The translations under genes were made by a program, and so were the position numbers. The notes below the pieces were generated by a model that saw nothing but the letters and a program-made list of their open reading frames with translations, ran no database searches and was not told the DNA's origin. A stretch of 64,000 nucleotides of DNA from Hondaea fermentalgiana (taxonomy: Eukaryota; Sar; Bigyra; Thraustochytrida; Thraustochytriidae): contig NPFB01000102.1 in assembly GCA_014084085.1 (NCBI GenBank), positions 27,291-91,290 of the forward strand. Direction: 5' to 3'. This document shows positions 50,592 to 60,000 of this stretch, in pieces. How positions within the stretch are numbered: position 1 is the first letter of the stretch; each line of letters starts with the position of its first letter.

Positions 50592-51455
50592 ATGGTGAGC
50601 TTGTGGACGGTGCGAGCCGCGCTCGCCGGAGCGGGGGCAAGCCTCATCGTGCTGGCATACGTGACGTGCATCTGCATCGCTGCGAGCAGGAATACCTATG
50701 TAGGTGGCCTTACTCTGCCCTACTTTTCTGATACGGGCCGCGACAAACCCGCGTACTACGTCTTTGCGAGTTTCATCACGGCGGCCAGCGTGCTATTCAT
50801 CGGCTTTCACGTGCTGCAATTCGTGTACGTGCTGAACTGGATCCCCGGCAGTGAGGTCAAGTGCAGGAACATTGCAGCTTCAGTACTCGGCGTTGTAGCT
50901 GCAATCGCCAGCACTCTTCTTTCCATTTTCGACACGAGCAAGCACGAGGCCCTCCACGCGTACTCGGCGTACGTATTTTTTGTCTTTGTCGTTGGGCACG
51001 CTTGCGTAAGTATCAGCATTTATCGCACTCTGCGCCCCCAACATGAGCGTTTTGCCAAGCTCATGCTTCCACGATACATTACGCTCGGCCTCTTGATGAT
51101 CGCCTTTATTATTTACATTCCCGTGGGTCTCGGCCTCGTTTGTTCGTGGTCTCGTCTTCCAATGGATGAGTGCATCGATGAAGTTGGGGATGTAGATTAT
51201 TGCGAGTCCAACGCCCTTCCCGAGGACCCCACCTTGACTCTACTTTGGAGCTACGACGAGTGCAGCGCCGTCAACGAGATGCGTGCGGCAGCGCAATTCG
51301 TCTGCATCGTCTCCCTCATGGTTTTCATCGCAATGTACTCTTTTGACCCGCATCCTTGCAACCCAAGAGATGTGAGCAACGCCAAGGACGATCCCGGTAA
51401 TGCAACGACTGGTAAACTAGCCGGCACTGTGTCGGAGGACGTGACGCTGGGTTAA
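50592..51455 (+). CDS. DRAM/FRAG1/SFK1-family membrane protein, copy B
   Basis: 287 residues from MVSLWTVRAALAG; an in-frame Met at 50547 adds 15 residues. Six predicted membrane segments; the motif LPYFSDTGRDKPAYYVFA is nearly the same as in copy A. Matched blocks include VPGGEVKCRNI/IPGSEVKCRNI, SALHSYSAYVFF/EALHAYSAYVFF and IYIPVGLGLVCSWSRLP. The last loop again has paired Cys around DEVGDVDYC. The C-terminal tail is soluble and ends SEDVTLG, and the DNA just past the stop repeats the coding unit for EDVTLG several times (51435-51588). Tandem duplicate of copy A. Function as for the family, not resolved. Confidence 0.85.
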   Translation: MVSLWTVRAALAGAGASLIVLAYVTCICIAASRNTYVGGLTLPYFSDTGRDKPAYYVFASFITAASVLFIGFHVLQFVYVLNWIPGSEVKCRNIAASVLGVVAAIASTLLSIFDTSKHEALHAYSAYVFFVFVVGHACVSISIYRTLRPQHERFAKLMLPRYITLGLLMIAFIIYIPVGLGLVCSWSRLPMDECIDEVGDVDYCESNALPEDPTLTLLWSYDECSAVNEMRAAAQFVCIVSLMVFIAMYSFDPHPCNPRDVSNAKDDPGNATTGKLAGTVSEDVTLG

Positions 51456-51588
51456 ATGGAGAACGTGAAGCTATAAAGTGATCCGCGGATGTGACGATGT
51501 AGGAGAGTGACTCGAGAACATGACGTTGTAAGGAGATTCACGGGTGTGACGCTGCTGTAAAGTGGCGTGGCTCGAGAAATTGTGAAGC
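51435..51588 (+). repeat. Decaying tandem repeat across the stop codon of DRAM copy B
   Basis: The last codons plus stop (GAGGACGTGACGCTGGGTTAA) are followed by degenerate copies: GAGAACGTGAAGCTATAA, GATGTGACGATGTAG, GAGAACATGACGTTGTAA and GGTGTGACGCTGCTGTAA, each about 28-35 bp apart. Each ends in a stop codon in the repeated register. Confidence 0.75.
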
Positions 51589-51807
51589 GATCTTTATCGT
51601 CATTGATTGTGCAAACAGTGGCAAAGTCTGCACGGCAGGACCTCGATCTTGGCCTCGTTTCCTTCATGTAAAATCAGCTTTCGAACATTTGCGGCTGCTG
51701 ATGAGAAAGGCGAGTGCTTCTCTTGCCAAAATGAACCAGCAAAAACAAGAGGTCCTGCGAGCATTCATGTGCAAAAAGTAAAGGAGAAAAGCTTTTGAAT
51801 TTGGAAT
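51456..51807. other. Convergent spacer between DRAM copy B and the ABC transporter
   Basis: About 350 bases of 3' UTR-type DNA where the plus-strand and minus-strand genes converge. It begins with the decayed repeats described separately. No gene seen. Confidence 0.5.
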
Positions 51808-54800
51808 TTAGCGCTTGAGATATGAAACATATGTGTACGCAAGAATGGTGAGCACGCGAAAGCCCACGACAAATCCTGCGAGTGCGCCAATACAATACAT
51901 CCAGTCGTCCGCCTGAAAGCCAAAGTTGTCTTGCACAAAGCCCCAGGCCGTGCTTCCATTCGACAGCTCGTTGCAGCCCGGCGCGCCTGGTCGTTCAGCA
52001 GGATCGTCACACGCTAGCTGAATGACGACAAGCGCGTTGAAGGCATAGCGGATCGGATTAATGCAGCTCAACCAATACCAGAAGATGGGTATATCCCTCA
52101 CCGCAATCGTCAAGCCTGCAGTCAGCACCCAGAGCCCAATCGAAATGGCGCCAATGATTCCCGAAACGGCCTGATTCGGAGACAAACTGGCCAGTAAATG
52201 CCCCCAAAACGTCATGGCCAGTTGATACACAATGTAGACACCCAGATAGAGAAAAAAGGTTCGCGCCTCGTGATAAAAATGCACGAGAAAGTAAAAGATG
52301 GGAATGTGCACCACGGCAGCGGCAAAGACGTAGGGAACCTCTGCCGAAGTGACGGCTACAATCATGGGAGCTACTCCATAATATGAGGCAGCCCGCTCAC
52401 GATAATACGCCGCACGCTCCTCGAAAATTGTAGGAATGGCCGTGTTTACGCTAATGACGCCCATAAAACTCGTCCCAATGTAGAGCAGGCCGCAAAAGCT
52501 CTGCACCTCTTGCGTGCGCGACGGATTCGCAGCCTGCTGGAAAAAGGTGAATCCGAAGAACATTGCAATGAAGACCGCCATGATAAAGCGCGTTGCATTG
52601 TACCCTGGATTGCGCCAGTACCCGCGAATCCAGCGGAGCATGAGCATTTCCAGCTGTACCCCGAAACCACTTGCAAAACGCTGATCAAAGTTGATCTCCG
52701 GCCTCTCGTCAATGTTGCGCGAGATAAGCTCGTCCAGTTTGTCTTCGTTTGCGACACGCAGCTCGCTCTCACGGTATTCGTGGGCATAGTCGACCAGAGA
52801 TTCCTCACCCGCGCCAGCGCCAATGGCCTCGAGCATGTACGTCGCCGGATTGTACCGCGCATCGGCCATGGGCGCCGTTCCTGGAATGGCCTCAAGATAG
52901 TCGAGCAGGAGCTGAGCCTTGACACCAAGGTCCCCAAAGTAGACGGTCTCTCCGCCGCGGCGCAAGAGCAAAAGTCGATCGAAGCGAAGAAAGATGTCCT
53001 TGCTCGGTTGGTGAATGGTGCAAATGACCGTGCGACCAGCGCGCGCAATACGCTCAAGACCCAGCATGACGACGCGGGCAGACAAGGCGTCGAGACCCGA
53101 GGTCGGCTCGTCCGCAAAAATGATGGCCGGATTTGCAGCCAGCTCCACCCCGATTGTCACGCGCTTCACCTGCTCCGTCGTCAAACCGCCCGAGAACTTG
53201 GACCCAATCTTGAAGTCGCGAATTCGCTCGAGGTTCAAAGTATCAATGACGCCATTGACGAATCTTTCCTTTTCCTCTCGCGAGACATCTGCAGGCTGGC
53301 GCAAAAACGCCGAAAAACGAAAGGCCTCCTCCACTGTGGCGGATGGACTGTGGATATCGTCCTGTTCCACGTATCCAACGATGCGCGAAAAGGAAATCTT
53401 TTCCTGTGGACGCCCGTTGACGAGGATTTCACCACGCGTGCTTCCACTGGTTTTGCGTTGCGCCAACACGTCGAGCAAGGTGGTCTTGCCGGCGCCGCTG
53501 CTTCCCATGAGCGCTGTAAGCGTGCCAGCCTCGGCAAAGCCAGAAATGCCCTTTAAAAGGTCAAGGCCAAATTTGCCCTTTTTGTCATCAGGACCTTGCA
53601 CTGCGTACCACAGGTTGCGAAAGACCAAATCAGCGGGAATAAAGTGCTGACTTTGCAACGACGTCTCGATGCGCAATCTCGACTCGCCTGGCCCAGAAAC
53701 GAGGGGGCGCGATGGTGGCGGGGCCACTGCGGAGTCTCTGGCTCCACCGCTTTGCGCGTTCGTCTTGGTGTCATCGTTGGCCTCGGGGCCGTCCTCATTG
53801 CTAGCTGCAGCGCCCTCTCCTTTGTCCTTTTCGGTTGAGCTAGCAGCGTCTGAATCTTGCACAAGATTTTCATTGCCTAGCAGGGACTCTTCAGCGTGCT
53901 GGTTGCGCTCTGCGAGGACGCGTTCGACCTCGACGAGTTCCGGATCTTGTACGTCTTCGGCGTCGGGAGAAACTTTCGTTTGGCGACCGCCAAAGGACTC
54001 GTATCGCACCATTGTGTAGCCGAAATAAGCCAACATCACGTTCACTCCGAGATAAGCCATGAGCATGAGCACACCGGCCCAGATGTAGTCCTTGTTCTGC
54101 GGAAAGTCAAAGAGCTCCAGAGCAAAGGCCGACTGCTCTGGCGTAAAGGCGGAGGATGTAAAGACTGTGAGAATGGCCGCGCGGTAAGCCCACGCAATAG
54201 GAGAAAGGTAGTAGATCCAAATGAACCATGGCTCCATGGAGCTTTGCACAACAATAAATCCGCTGTACACGACCGAGGCCGAAATGGAAATGGCTGCTAC
54301 AACCTGGCCAATGGCAGGCGAGGGAACCATGGAGGTGAATGCACGCACATAGGCTGAAAAAGATACGTTGAGACTGATCATGACGACGAGGATGATGAGA
54401 TATCGTGATCCGACGTCGGATTCGCCCGTTTGGGATGCGTCTCCCCAAGGCACAATGCCAGTAATCCAGAAAACGAGCGAGCACAAAATCACAGTCTCGA
54501 TAATGGCCATGGGTAGAACAGAAACGACCTCGCTTGCAATGTAATTGACGGTCCGAAAGAAAAAAGCGTTGCTCTGCTTGTAATAGACGGGGCGTTGGTT
54601 GAGCACCACCGGGACCTGGGCCATGCCCGAGAGTGTGCACTGCATGAGCGTGGAAAACATGACGCCATAGCGCTGGGTGATGGGCGTAAAGTTGGCCGCC
54701 GCGGAGCTCGTTGGGAGGTTGGGGTCGATCCGAATGAAAACGGTGCCGATGACAATGCCCATGATGATGGACTGAAAGAGGCGCGCCTTGACAAATGCCG

Positions 54801-56493
54801 GGTCGCGAAACACGAGACGAGCCTGGCGACGAAGCACGAGCGCGAACTCGCGGCCCATGGAATTGGCGTACACGGGCGTTCCCCGCGCGTAGAGTTCGCG
54901 ACGCGTCGCGCCGTCGACCTTGTTTTCCGGATCGCAGCGTTTCTTGACAGCATCGCGCTTGGCCTGCGAATACGGAGACGCCTCCCAGGCGCGCGCCATT
55001 TGCACTTCGTCCCGTGGCGCATCCGCGCGCGTCTGAAACCGAACGCGTGCGGGGGTGGTCACCTCTTGGATAAAGTCGGCAATGTCCCGATCGAAAGGAC
55101 ACTCGAAACCAATGCTGGAAAAGTAGGGCAAGACGTCGGCGCGCGGACCGTGATAGACGATGTGGCCGAGCGCGAGGACGAGAATCTCGTCAAAGAGATT
55201 GTAGACCTCGGGCGGAGGCTGCAAGAGCGCCACAATTGGGGTCAAGTTCAGGTTCTTGGCCACGCCTGTAATGCGTCGGCAAATGTCAAAGGTGGCTGCG
55301 CTGTCGAGCCCCGTGGAGATCTGGTCGTAAAAGGTGAGCGGACGACGCGCCATGAACATTTCGCCCGAGGTGACGCGCTTGCGTTCGCCGCCCGAGATGC
55401 CTCGCAGCATCATGCCTCCTACGATGGTGTCGGCGGCGCGATCGAGCGCCAAGTTGTGGATGACAAATTCAGGGAAGCGCTCGAGCTGCTCCTGGATCTT
55501 TGCCTTTTCTTCCTCGGTGGCGTGCTCCTCGGCGCCGGCAGAGGCGTTTACGCGCGCAGCCTTTTCGGCCCCGCCAAAGCACTCGTAGGCAAAGTGCAGG
55601 GTTTCCCGAACGGACAGAACGGCCGTGTGCTGGTCAAGCTGGTCCACGTACATGGCGAGCTTCCGCACGTGGAGTTCTTCGGGTCGAAAGCCAGAGTAAA
55701 AAACGTCTCCACTGCGCTTGTAGCGACCTCCGACTTTGGCTCGCCCGCTGAGAACTTTAAAGAGCGTGGAGACGCCGCAACCGGGCGGCCCCAGCACGAG
55801 CGTTGAGACGCCAGCGTCAAATGCGCCAGAAATCTTGCGCAGCACGGGAACTTGGATGCGGTCGCGGCTTTTGCACTGCAAGAGGCTTAAAATGGGTGAC
55901 ACGAGCTTCATCAGGGCCGAGGCGACGGTTGCGATGCCCACATCGGCCTTGGGCACGCTCACAGTGTACTCGAGGTCGCGAAATCCCACGTGCACGGGCC
56001 AGTGGCCATCGCCACGTGTACGCGAGACGAGTGCCGAGTACTGTACAGCGGAGAGTCTTCGCTGGAGCAGCTCTGTGGAACCGCGCAAGGTGGAAGGCGC
56101 GCGAATGAGGCCACGACCGAGAAGATGGCTGAGTAGCTCCACTTCTTCGTTTGTCAGCATCACGGGCACCCGCTCGCGGGCGGCTTGCGCGGGATCTCTG
56201 TTCCGCTTGGCGACCTGTTTTTGCAGGCGTCCTAGCATCTCGCGGATCCTCACGACCTCTTCGGGCGTCGCTCTGTTGACGCTGTCATTCTCGGCGGCTC
56301 GTTCAAGATCTTCCGTGTTTCCCTCGTTGGCGCCGTTTCCTTCGCTTGACGCCTCGACAATCTCGTCAACGAGGAGCTCGACGTCTTCCTCTTCGAGTTC
56401 GAGCGTGCTGTTCGATCCTCCTCCTCCTCCTCCTTCCGCCAGCGCGGCGCCGCTGCTTCCGCCGTCGTCCTCGGGCGCGAGCCTCGCAGCCAT
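51808..56493 (-). CDS. Full-size PDR-type (ABCG) ABC transporter with degenerate first ATP site
   Basis: 1561 residues, arranged NBD-TMD-NBD-TMD as in PDR transporters. NBD1: the Walker A position reads GPPGCGVST (235-243), with Val241 in place of the catalytic Lys. The signature ISGGE is at 366-370, and Walker B ends YDQIST with Gln391 where the catalytic Glu should be. NBD2 is canonical: GSSGAGKTT (997-1005, Lys1003), LTTEQVKRVTIG, and Walker B ADEPTSGLDA (Asp1128, Glu1129). Membrane domains span about 560-830 and the last 350 residues. Acidic Ser-rich linker between halves. Likely a plasma-membrane exporter of lipids, sterols or xenobiotics, with one consensus ATP site as in yeast Pdr5. 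Start is the first Met, before a long acidic N-terminus. Confidence 0.92.
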   Translation of the reverse strand: MAARLAPEDDGGSSGAALAEGGGGGGSNSTLELEEEDVELLVDEIVEASSEGNGANEGNTEDLERAAENDSVNRATPEEVVRIREMLGRLQKQVAKRNRDPAQAARERVPVMLTNEEVELLSHLLGRGLIRAPSTLRGSTELLQRRLSAVQYSALVSRTRGDGHWPVHVGFRDLEYTVSVPKADVGIATVASALMKLVSPILSLLQCKSRDRIQVPVLRKISGAFDAGVSTLVLGPPGCGVSTLFKVLSGRAKVGGRYKRSGDVFYSGFRPEELHVRKLAMYVDQLDQHTAVLSVRETLHFAYECFGGAEKAARVNASAGAEEHATEEEKAKIQEQLERFPEFVIHNLALDRAADTIVGGMMLRGISGGERKRVTSGEMFMARRPLTFYDQISTGLDSAATFDICRRITGVAKNLNLTPIVALLQPPPEVYNLFDEILVLALGHIVYHGPRADVLPYFSSIGFECPFDRDIADFIQEVTTPARVRFQTRADAPRDEVQMARAWEASPYSQAKRDAVKKRCDPENKVDGATRRELYARGTPVYANSMGREFALVLRRQARLVFRDPAFVKARLFQSIIMGIVIGTVFIRIDPNLPTSSAAANFTPITQRYGVMFSTLMQCTLSGMAQVPVVLNQRPVYYKQSNAFFFRTVNYIASEVVSVLPMAIIETVILCSLVFWITGIVPWGDASQTGESDVGSRYLIILVVMISLNVSFSAYVRAFTSMVPSPAIGQVVAAISISASVVYSGFIVVQSSMEPWFIWIYYLSPIAWAYRAAILTVFTSSAFTPEQSAFALELFDFPQNKDYIWAGVLMLMAYLGVNVMLAYFGYTMVRYESFGGRQTKVSPDAEDVQDPELVEVERVLAERNQHAEESLLGNENLVQDSDAASSTEKDKGEGAAASNEDGPEANDDTKTNAQSGGARDSAVAPPPSRPLVSGPGESRLRIETSLQSQHFIPADLVFRNLWYAVQGPDDKKGKFGLDLLKGISGFAEAGTLTALMGSSGAGKTTLLDVLAQRKTSGSTRGEILVNGRPQEKISFSRIVGYVEQDDIHSPSATVEEAFRFSAFLRQPADVSREEKERFVNGVIDTLNLERIRDFKIGSKFSGGLTTEQVKRVTIGVELAANPAIIFADEPTSGLDALSARVVMLGLERIARAGRTVICTIHQPSKDIFLRFDRLLLLRRGGETVYFGDLGVKAQLLLDYLEAIPGTAPMADARYNPATYMLEAIGAGAGEESLVDYAHEYRESELRVANEDKLDELISRNIDERPEINFDQRFASGFGVQLEMLMLRWIRGYWRNPGYNATRFIMAVFIAMFFGFTFFQQAANPSRTQEVQSFCGLLYIGTSFMGVISVNTAIPTIFEERAAYYRERAASYYGVAPMIVAVTSAEVPYVFAAAVVHIPIFYFLVHFYHEARTFFLYLGVYIVYQLAMTFWGHLLASLSPNQAVSGIIGAISIGLWVLTAGLTIAVRDIPIFWYWLSCINPIRYAFNALVVIQLACDDPAERPGAPGCNELSNGSTAWGFVQDNFGFQADDWMYCIGALAGFVVGFRVLTILAYTYVSYLKR

Positions 56494-57048
56494 CGCTGCC
56501 GCGCGTCACGTGCGCCGCCGCGTCTCTCTCGCCCTCGCGCGCCTGCCTGTCCGCCGTCCGGGCCCCGAGCGCCGTGGCGCGATGCGGCTTTGCTCGCTCC
56601 GGCGGGGCCTGGCCGGGTCGAGCGGCCGAATTCCGCTCATCTCCGCTCGCGCGGCCCCTGTTCGCGACCGCAAGTCCCCAAGAACTCGTCGGACCGACGC
56701 GGCGACGCATCTTGGAACCGCCCGGGAATCCCTTCCTTCTCGCTGCTCGAGCGAGCAACTGCAACTCGAGCGCCGGCAGATTCTCTTCTCTCTCTTCGAG
56801 GCCTCCTGCGCGGGCTTGGCGAGTCTCGACAGAACCGAGCAAGGCGAGGCAAGGCGGGCGAGGCCGACGCAAGCCGCGGCGCGTCCGTGAGCGCGGCGTT
56901 GACGATGAGGCCAGCGGCGAATGGAAGCTGGGCGGGCAGGCAAGCAAGGAGGAGACGGAAGTCTGCGTGCGTTGGTCGTTGTTTATCTATCGATGCCTGT
57001 AGCATGTATGTATGTGTACACGTATCCACGGGGCGAGGAGAGCTCGCA
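56494..57048. other. Spacer between the ABC transporter and the EF-hand gene
   Basis: About 555 bases between the start of the transporter and the stop of the EF-hand gene, both on the minus strand. GC-rich open frames on both strands overlap without protein pattern. No gene seen. Confidence 0.45.
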
Positions 57049-60000
57049 TCAGTACCAGTTGGGCCCCGCGGGGCGGAGGATGCGGCGCGCCTGGGCGTCG
57101 CGCTCGGCCTGGGCGTCGCGGGCCCGGGCGTCGCGCGACCTGGCGGCGCGCTTGGCGAGGTCGACCTGGCGCTTGGCGCGGTGAGCGCGCGCGGCGGCCT
57201 GCACGCGCGCAGCGGCGCCCGCGCGGATTTTGCGCTCGCGCGCGCGCCTGGCGTGCAGCTGCGCCAGGGAGGCGCGCGCGTCGTCGGGCTCGTCCCAGGC
57301 CAGCGAGAGCGTGCCCTGGTTGCTCCTGGACCGAGGCGCGGTGTCTTCCGAAGCGTAGTGCATGCCCAGAGCACCCTTGGCGCGAACGTTGGCCTTGGCG
57401 AGACGCCGCTTCATCTCGGCATGATCGTTCTTGTCGACCCAGAGATCGTCGGGAACCTCTTCGACAGTCTGGCGGCCGTCCTCATGGGTGACGAGCACGC
57501 GGCGATTTGACGTGTTGGCGGTCTGGCCCTTGCCGCCGGAAATGTGCCACGCATTACGCATCATGAGCTCAAAATAGTCGTCGTCGTCGATGGAAGCACT
57601 CACGTTCTTGTAGTACTCTTCGAACTCTTGCTGCGTGACGATTTGATCCTGGTCAATCGTGTCAAACTGCGTCAAGAATTCACGGAGGGCCTGCGCTTTG
57701 GAGAGCTTGCCGCTGCGAACGTCGGGGTGAAAGGAAGGGTCATAGGTCATTTCCAAATCTTCGACGGTGACGGTGCCGTCGCCCGTCCGATCAAGCTTGG
57801 CAAAGGCCTGTCCGATGAGATCGCGTCGGCGCGCCGGGAGAGGACCTCGCAACCCCACGAGAAACTCGTCAAAGCTAATCTTGCCGCTCTTGTCCTTGTC
57901 TAGGAACGCGAAAAGGTCTTCGCATTCCGCAGCCGAGCACTTGACCCCGTAGTCCTCGAGGCCATACTTGAGCTCGTCTCGGTCAAGACTCTTGTCTCCA
58001 GAATCGTCCATGATCCGGAGAACGCGTCCCAGCGTGTGGATTCCGTTTGAGCCGCCGCGCGCAATGACTCGTTCGCGAAGGTCGATCAAGGCACGAGGCT
58101 CTTTGCGCGAGGTTGCGGAAAACGTTGACGTCGCGAGGCTCTGGCTCACTCGAGACTGTACAGACCGGGGAGGCGCAACGCCAGGCATGGCTTCATCGCC
58201 CACGAAAGTCTGCGAAAAGTCGGGAGTGGACGCCTTTTCTCGTGCGTGAGAGGGCTTACGACCCCAGGCAAGCTGCGATTGACTCTGAGAGGGCCCGAGG
58301 CGATGTGCGAGTTTTGGCTGTTGCTTTTGATGCTGACCTTGCCTCGACCCGCCGCGAGGCTGCGCACGCGCAGCTGCCACTTTCTGTGCGCCGCGCACAC
58401 TTGCTGTTGGTGGAGGCCCAGCACGGCGCGGCTTTTCGGTGGCGTCCGATGCAAAGTACGATGAGACCTCGGCAACCTTTTCCTTCCCCATCCGCGCTCG
58501 TACTTGGGCATGCGCCTGGTGCTTGTCCATGTAAAGGTCATCATGAACCTCTTCTACCGTCTGGCGACCGTCCTTTTGCGTGACGAGAACGCGACGATTG
58601 GCCGTGTTGGCGCACTGGCCCGTCCCGCCCGAAATATGCCAGGCGTTGCGCATCATGAGCTCAAAGTAGTTGTCGTCATCGATGGATGCACTGAGACCCT
58701 TGTAGTAGTCGAAAAATTCATCCTGCGTGACGACGCCGTCCTTTTCCAGACCATCGAAACTATCAAGAAACTCGCGCAAGACCTGCGTCTTGGTCTTGGT
58801 GCCTGCCTTGAAATCAGGGTGCTGCGAAGGATCGTAGGAAAGCTCGAGGTCTTGGACGGTGAGAATACCGTCTCCGGTGCGATCAACACGCGCAAAGGCC
58901 AATGCGACGAGGTCCTTTCGACGGGAGTTGAGATCTCCGCGAAGTCCGATGAGAAACTCGTCGACACTGATTTTGCCGTTGCGATCCTTGTCAAAATAGG
59001 CAAAGAGGTCCTGGACGTCCTTGGAGGAAAGCTTGACATTGAGCGCAGCAAAGCCATCGGCGAGCTCGCGACGATCGAGAGCGAGGTCGCCAGAAACGTC
59101 CATATTGCGCAAGATGCGCGTGAGGCCCACAATGCCGTTCATGCCTCCTCTCTGTGTGACGACTTGCTTGACGCGCTCGAGAGCGCTGGCGCCCTGCAGG
59201 TATGCGCAGAGCTCGGCGACATCGATGGACCCGGACTTGTCGCTGTCTGCGGCTCGCGCAATGGCCTCTGCATCCTGTTCAGACATTGTTGGGTCAAAGC
59301 GTGAAAGACCGCGAATAAAGGCCGCAACATCAATGGATGCGCTGCCCATGACGCGATTCGCGCCAATGCGAAGAAGAAAGTCGTCAATGCCCATGCGCCG
59401 CGCTTGAAGCAGCTTGCCGAGTTTCTTCATGGGGTCTTCTGCACTTGCTGACTCGTCAACAGGCCGAGCTGTCTCGCCAGGAAGCGCCTGATCTCCAGGA
59501 ATAGACTCGTTGCCATGAGCAAAGGCGAGCGTTGGCTCGTGGCGTCGTGTTGAGCTCAGGGGCTTGGATGCTGCGTGTCGCTGGGAAAGAGAGGCGGGCT
59601 TGGCGCGTCTGGCTGGGGCCGAAGTGGTTTCCGAAGCATGGTACATGCCAAGATCTCCCTGCGCATGAACATTGGCCTGGGCGAGACGGCGTTTCATTTC
59701 GACGTGGTCGTTTTTGTCCACCCAAAGATCGTCTTTGATTTCTTCAATCGTTTGCGAGCCATCGGCGTGAGTGACGAGAACGCGTCGATTCGTGGTGTTG
59801 GCCGTTTGTCCTTTGCCTCCTGAAATGTGCCAGGCGTTGCGCATCATGAGCTCAAAGTAGTCGTCGTCATCAATGGAAGCACTGACATTCTTGTAGTATT
59901 CCTGGAACTCGAGCTCGGTGACGATGCCGTCCTGATCGATTGTGTCGAACTGTGCAAGAAAGACGCGCAGCGCATCTGCTGGCTCGGTGCGGCCCGCCTG

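Noticed and set aside
52510..53556. Plus-strand frame of 348 residues opposite the ABC transporter
   Set aside because: Shadow of the transporter, whose motifs are all on the minus strand.
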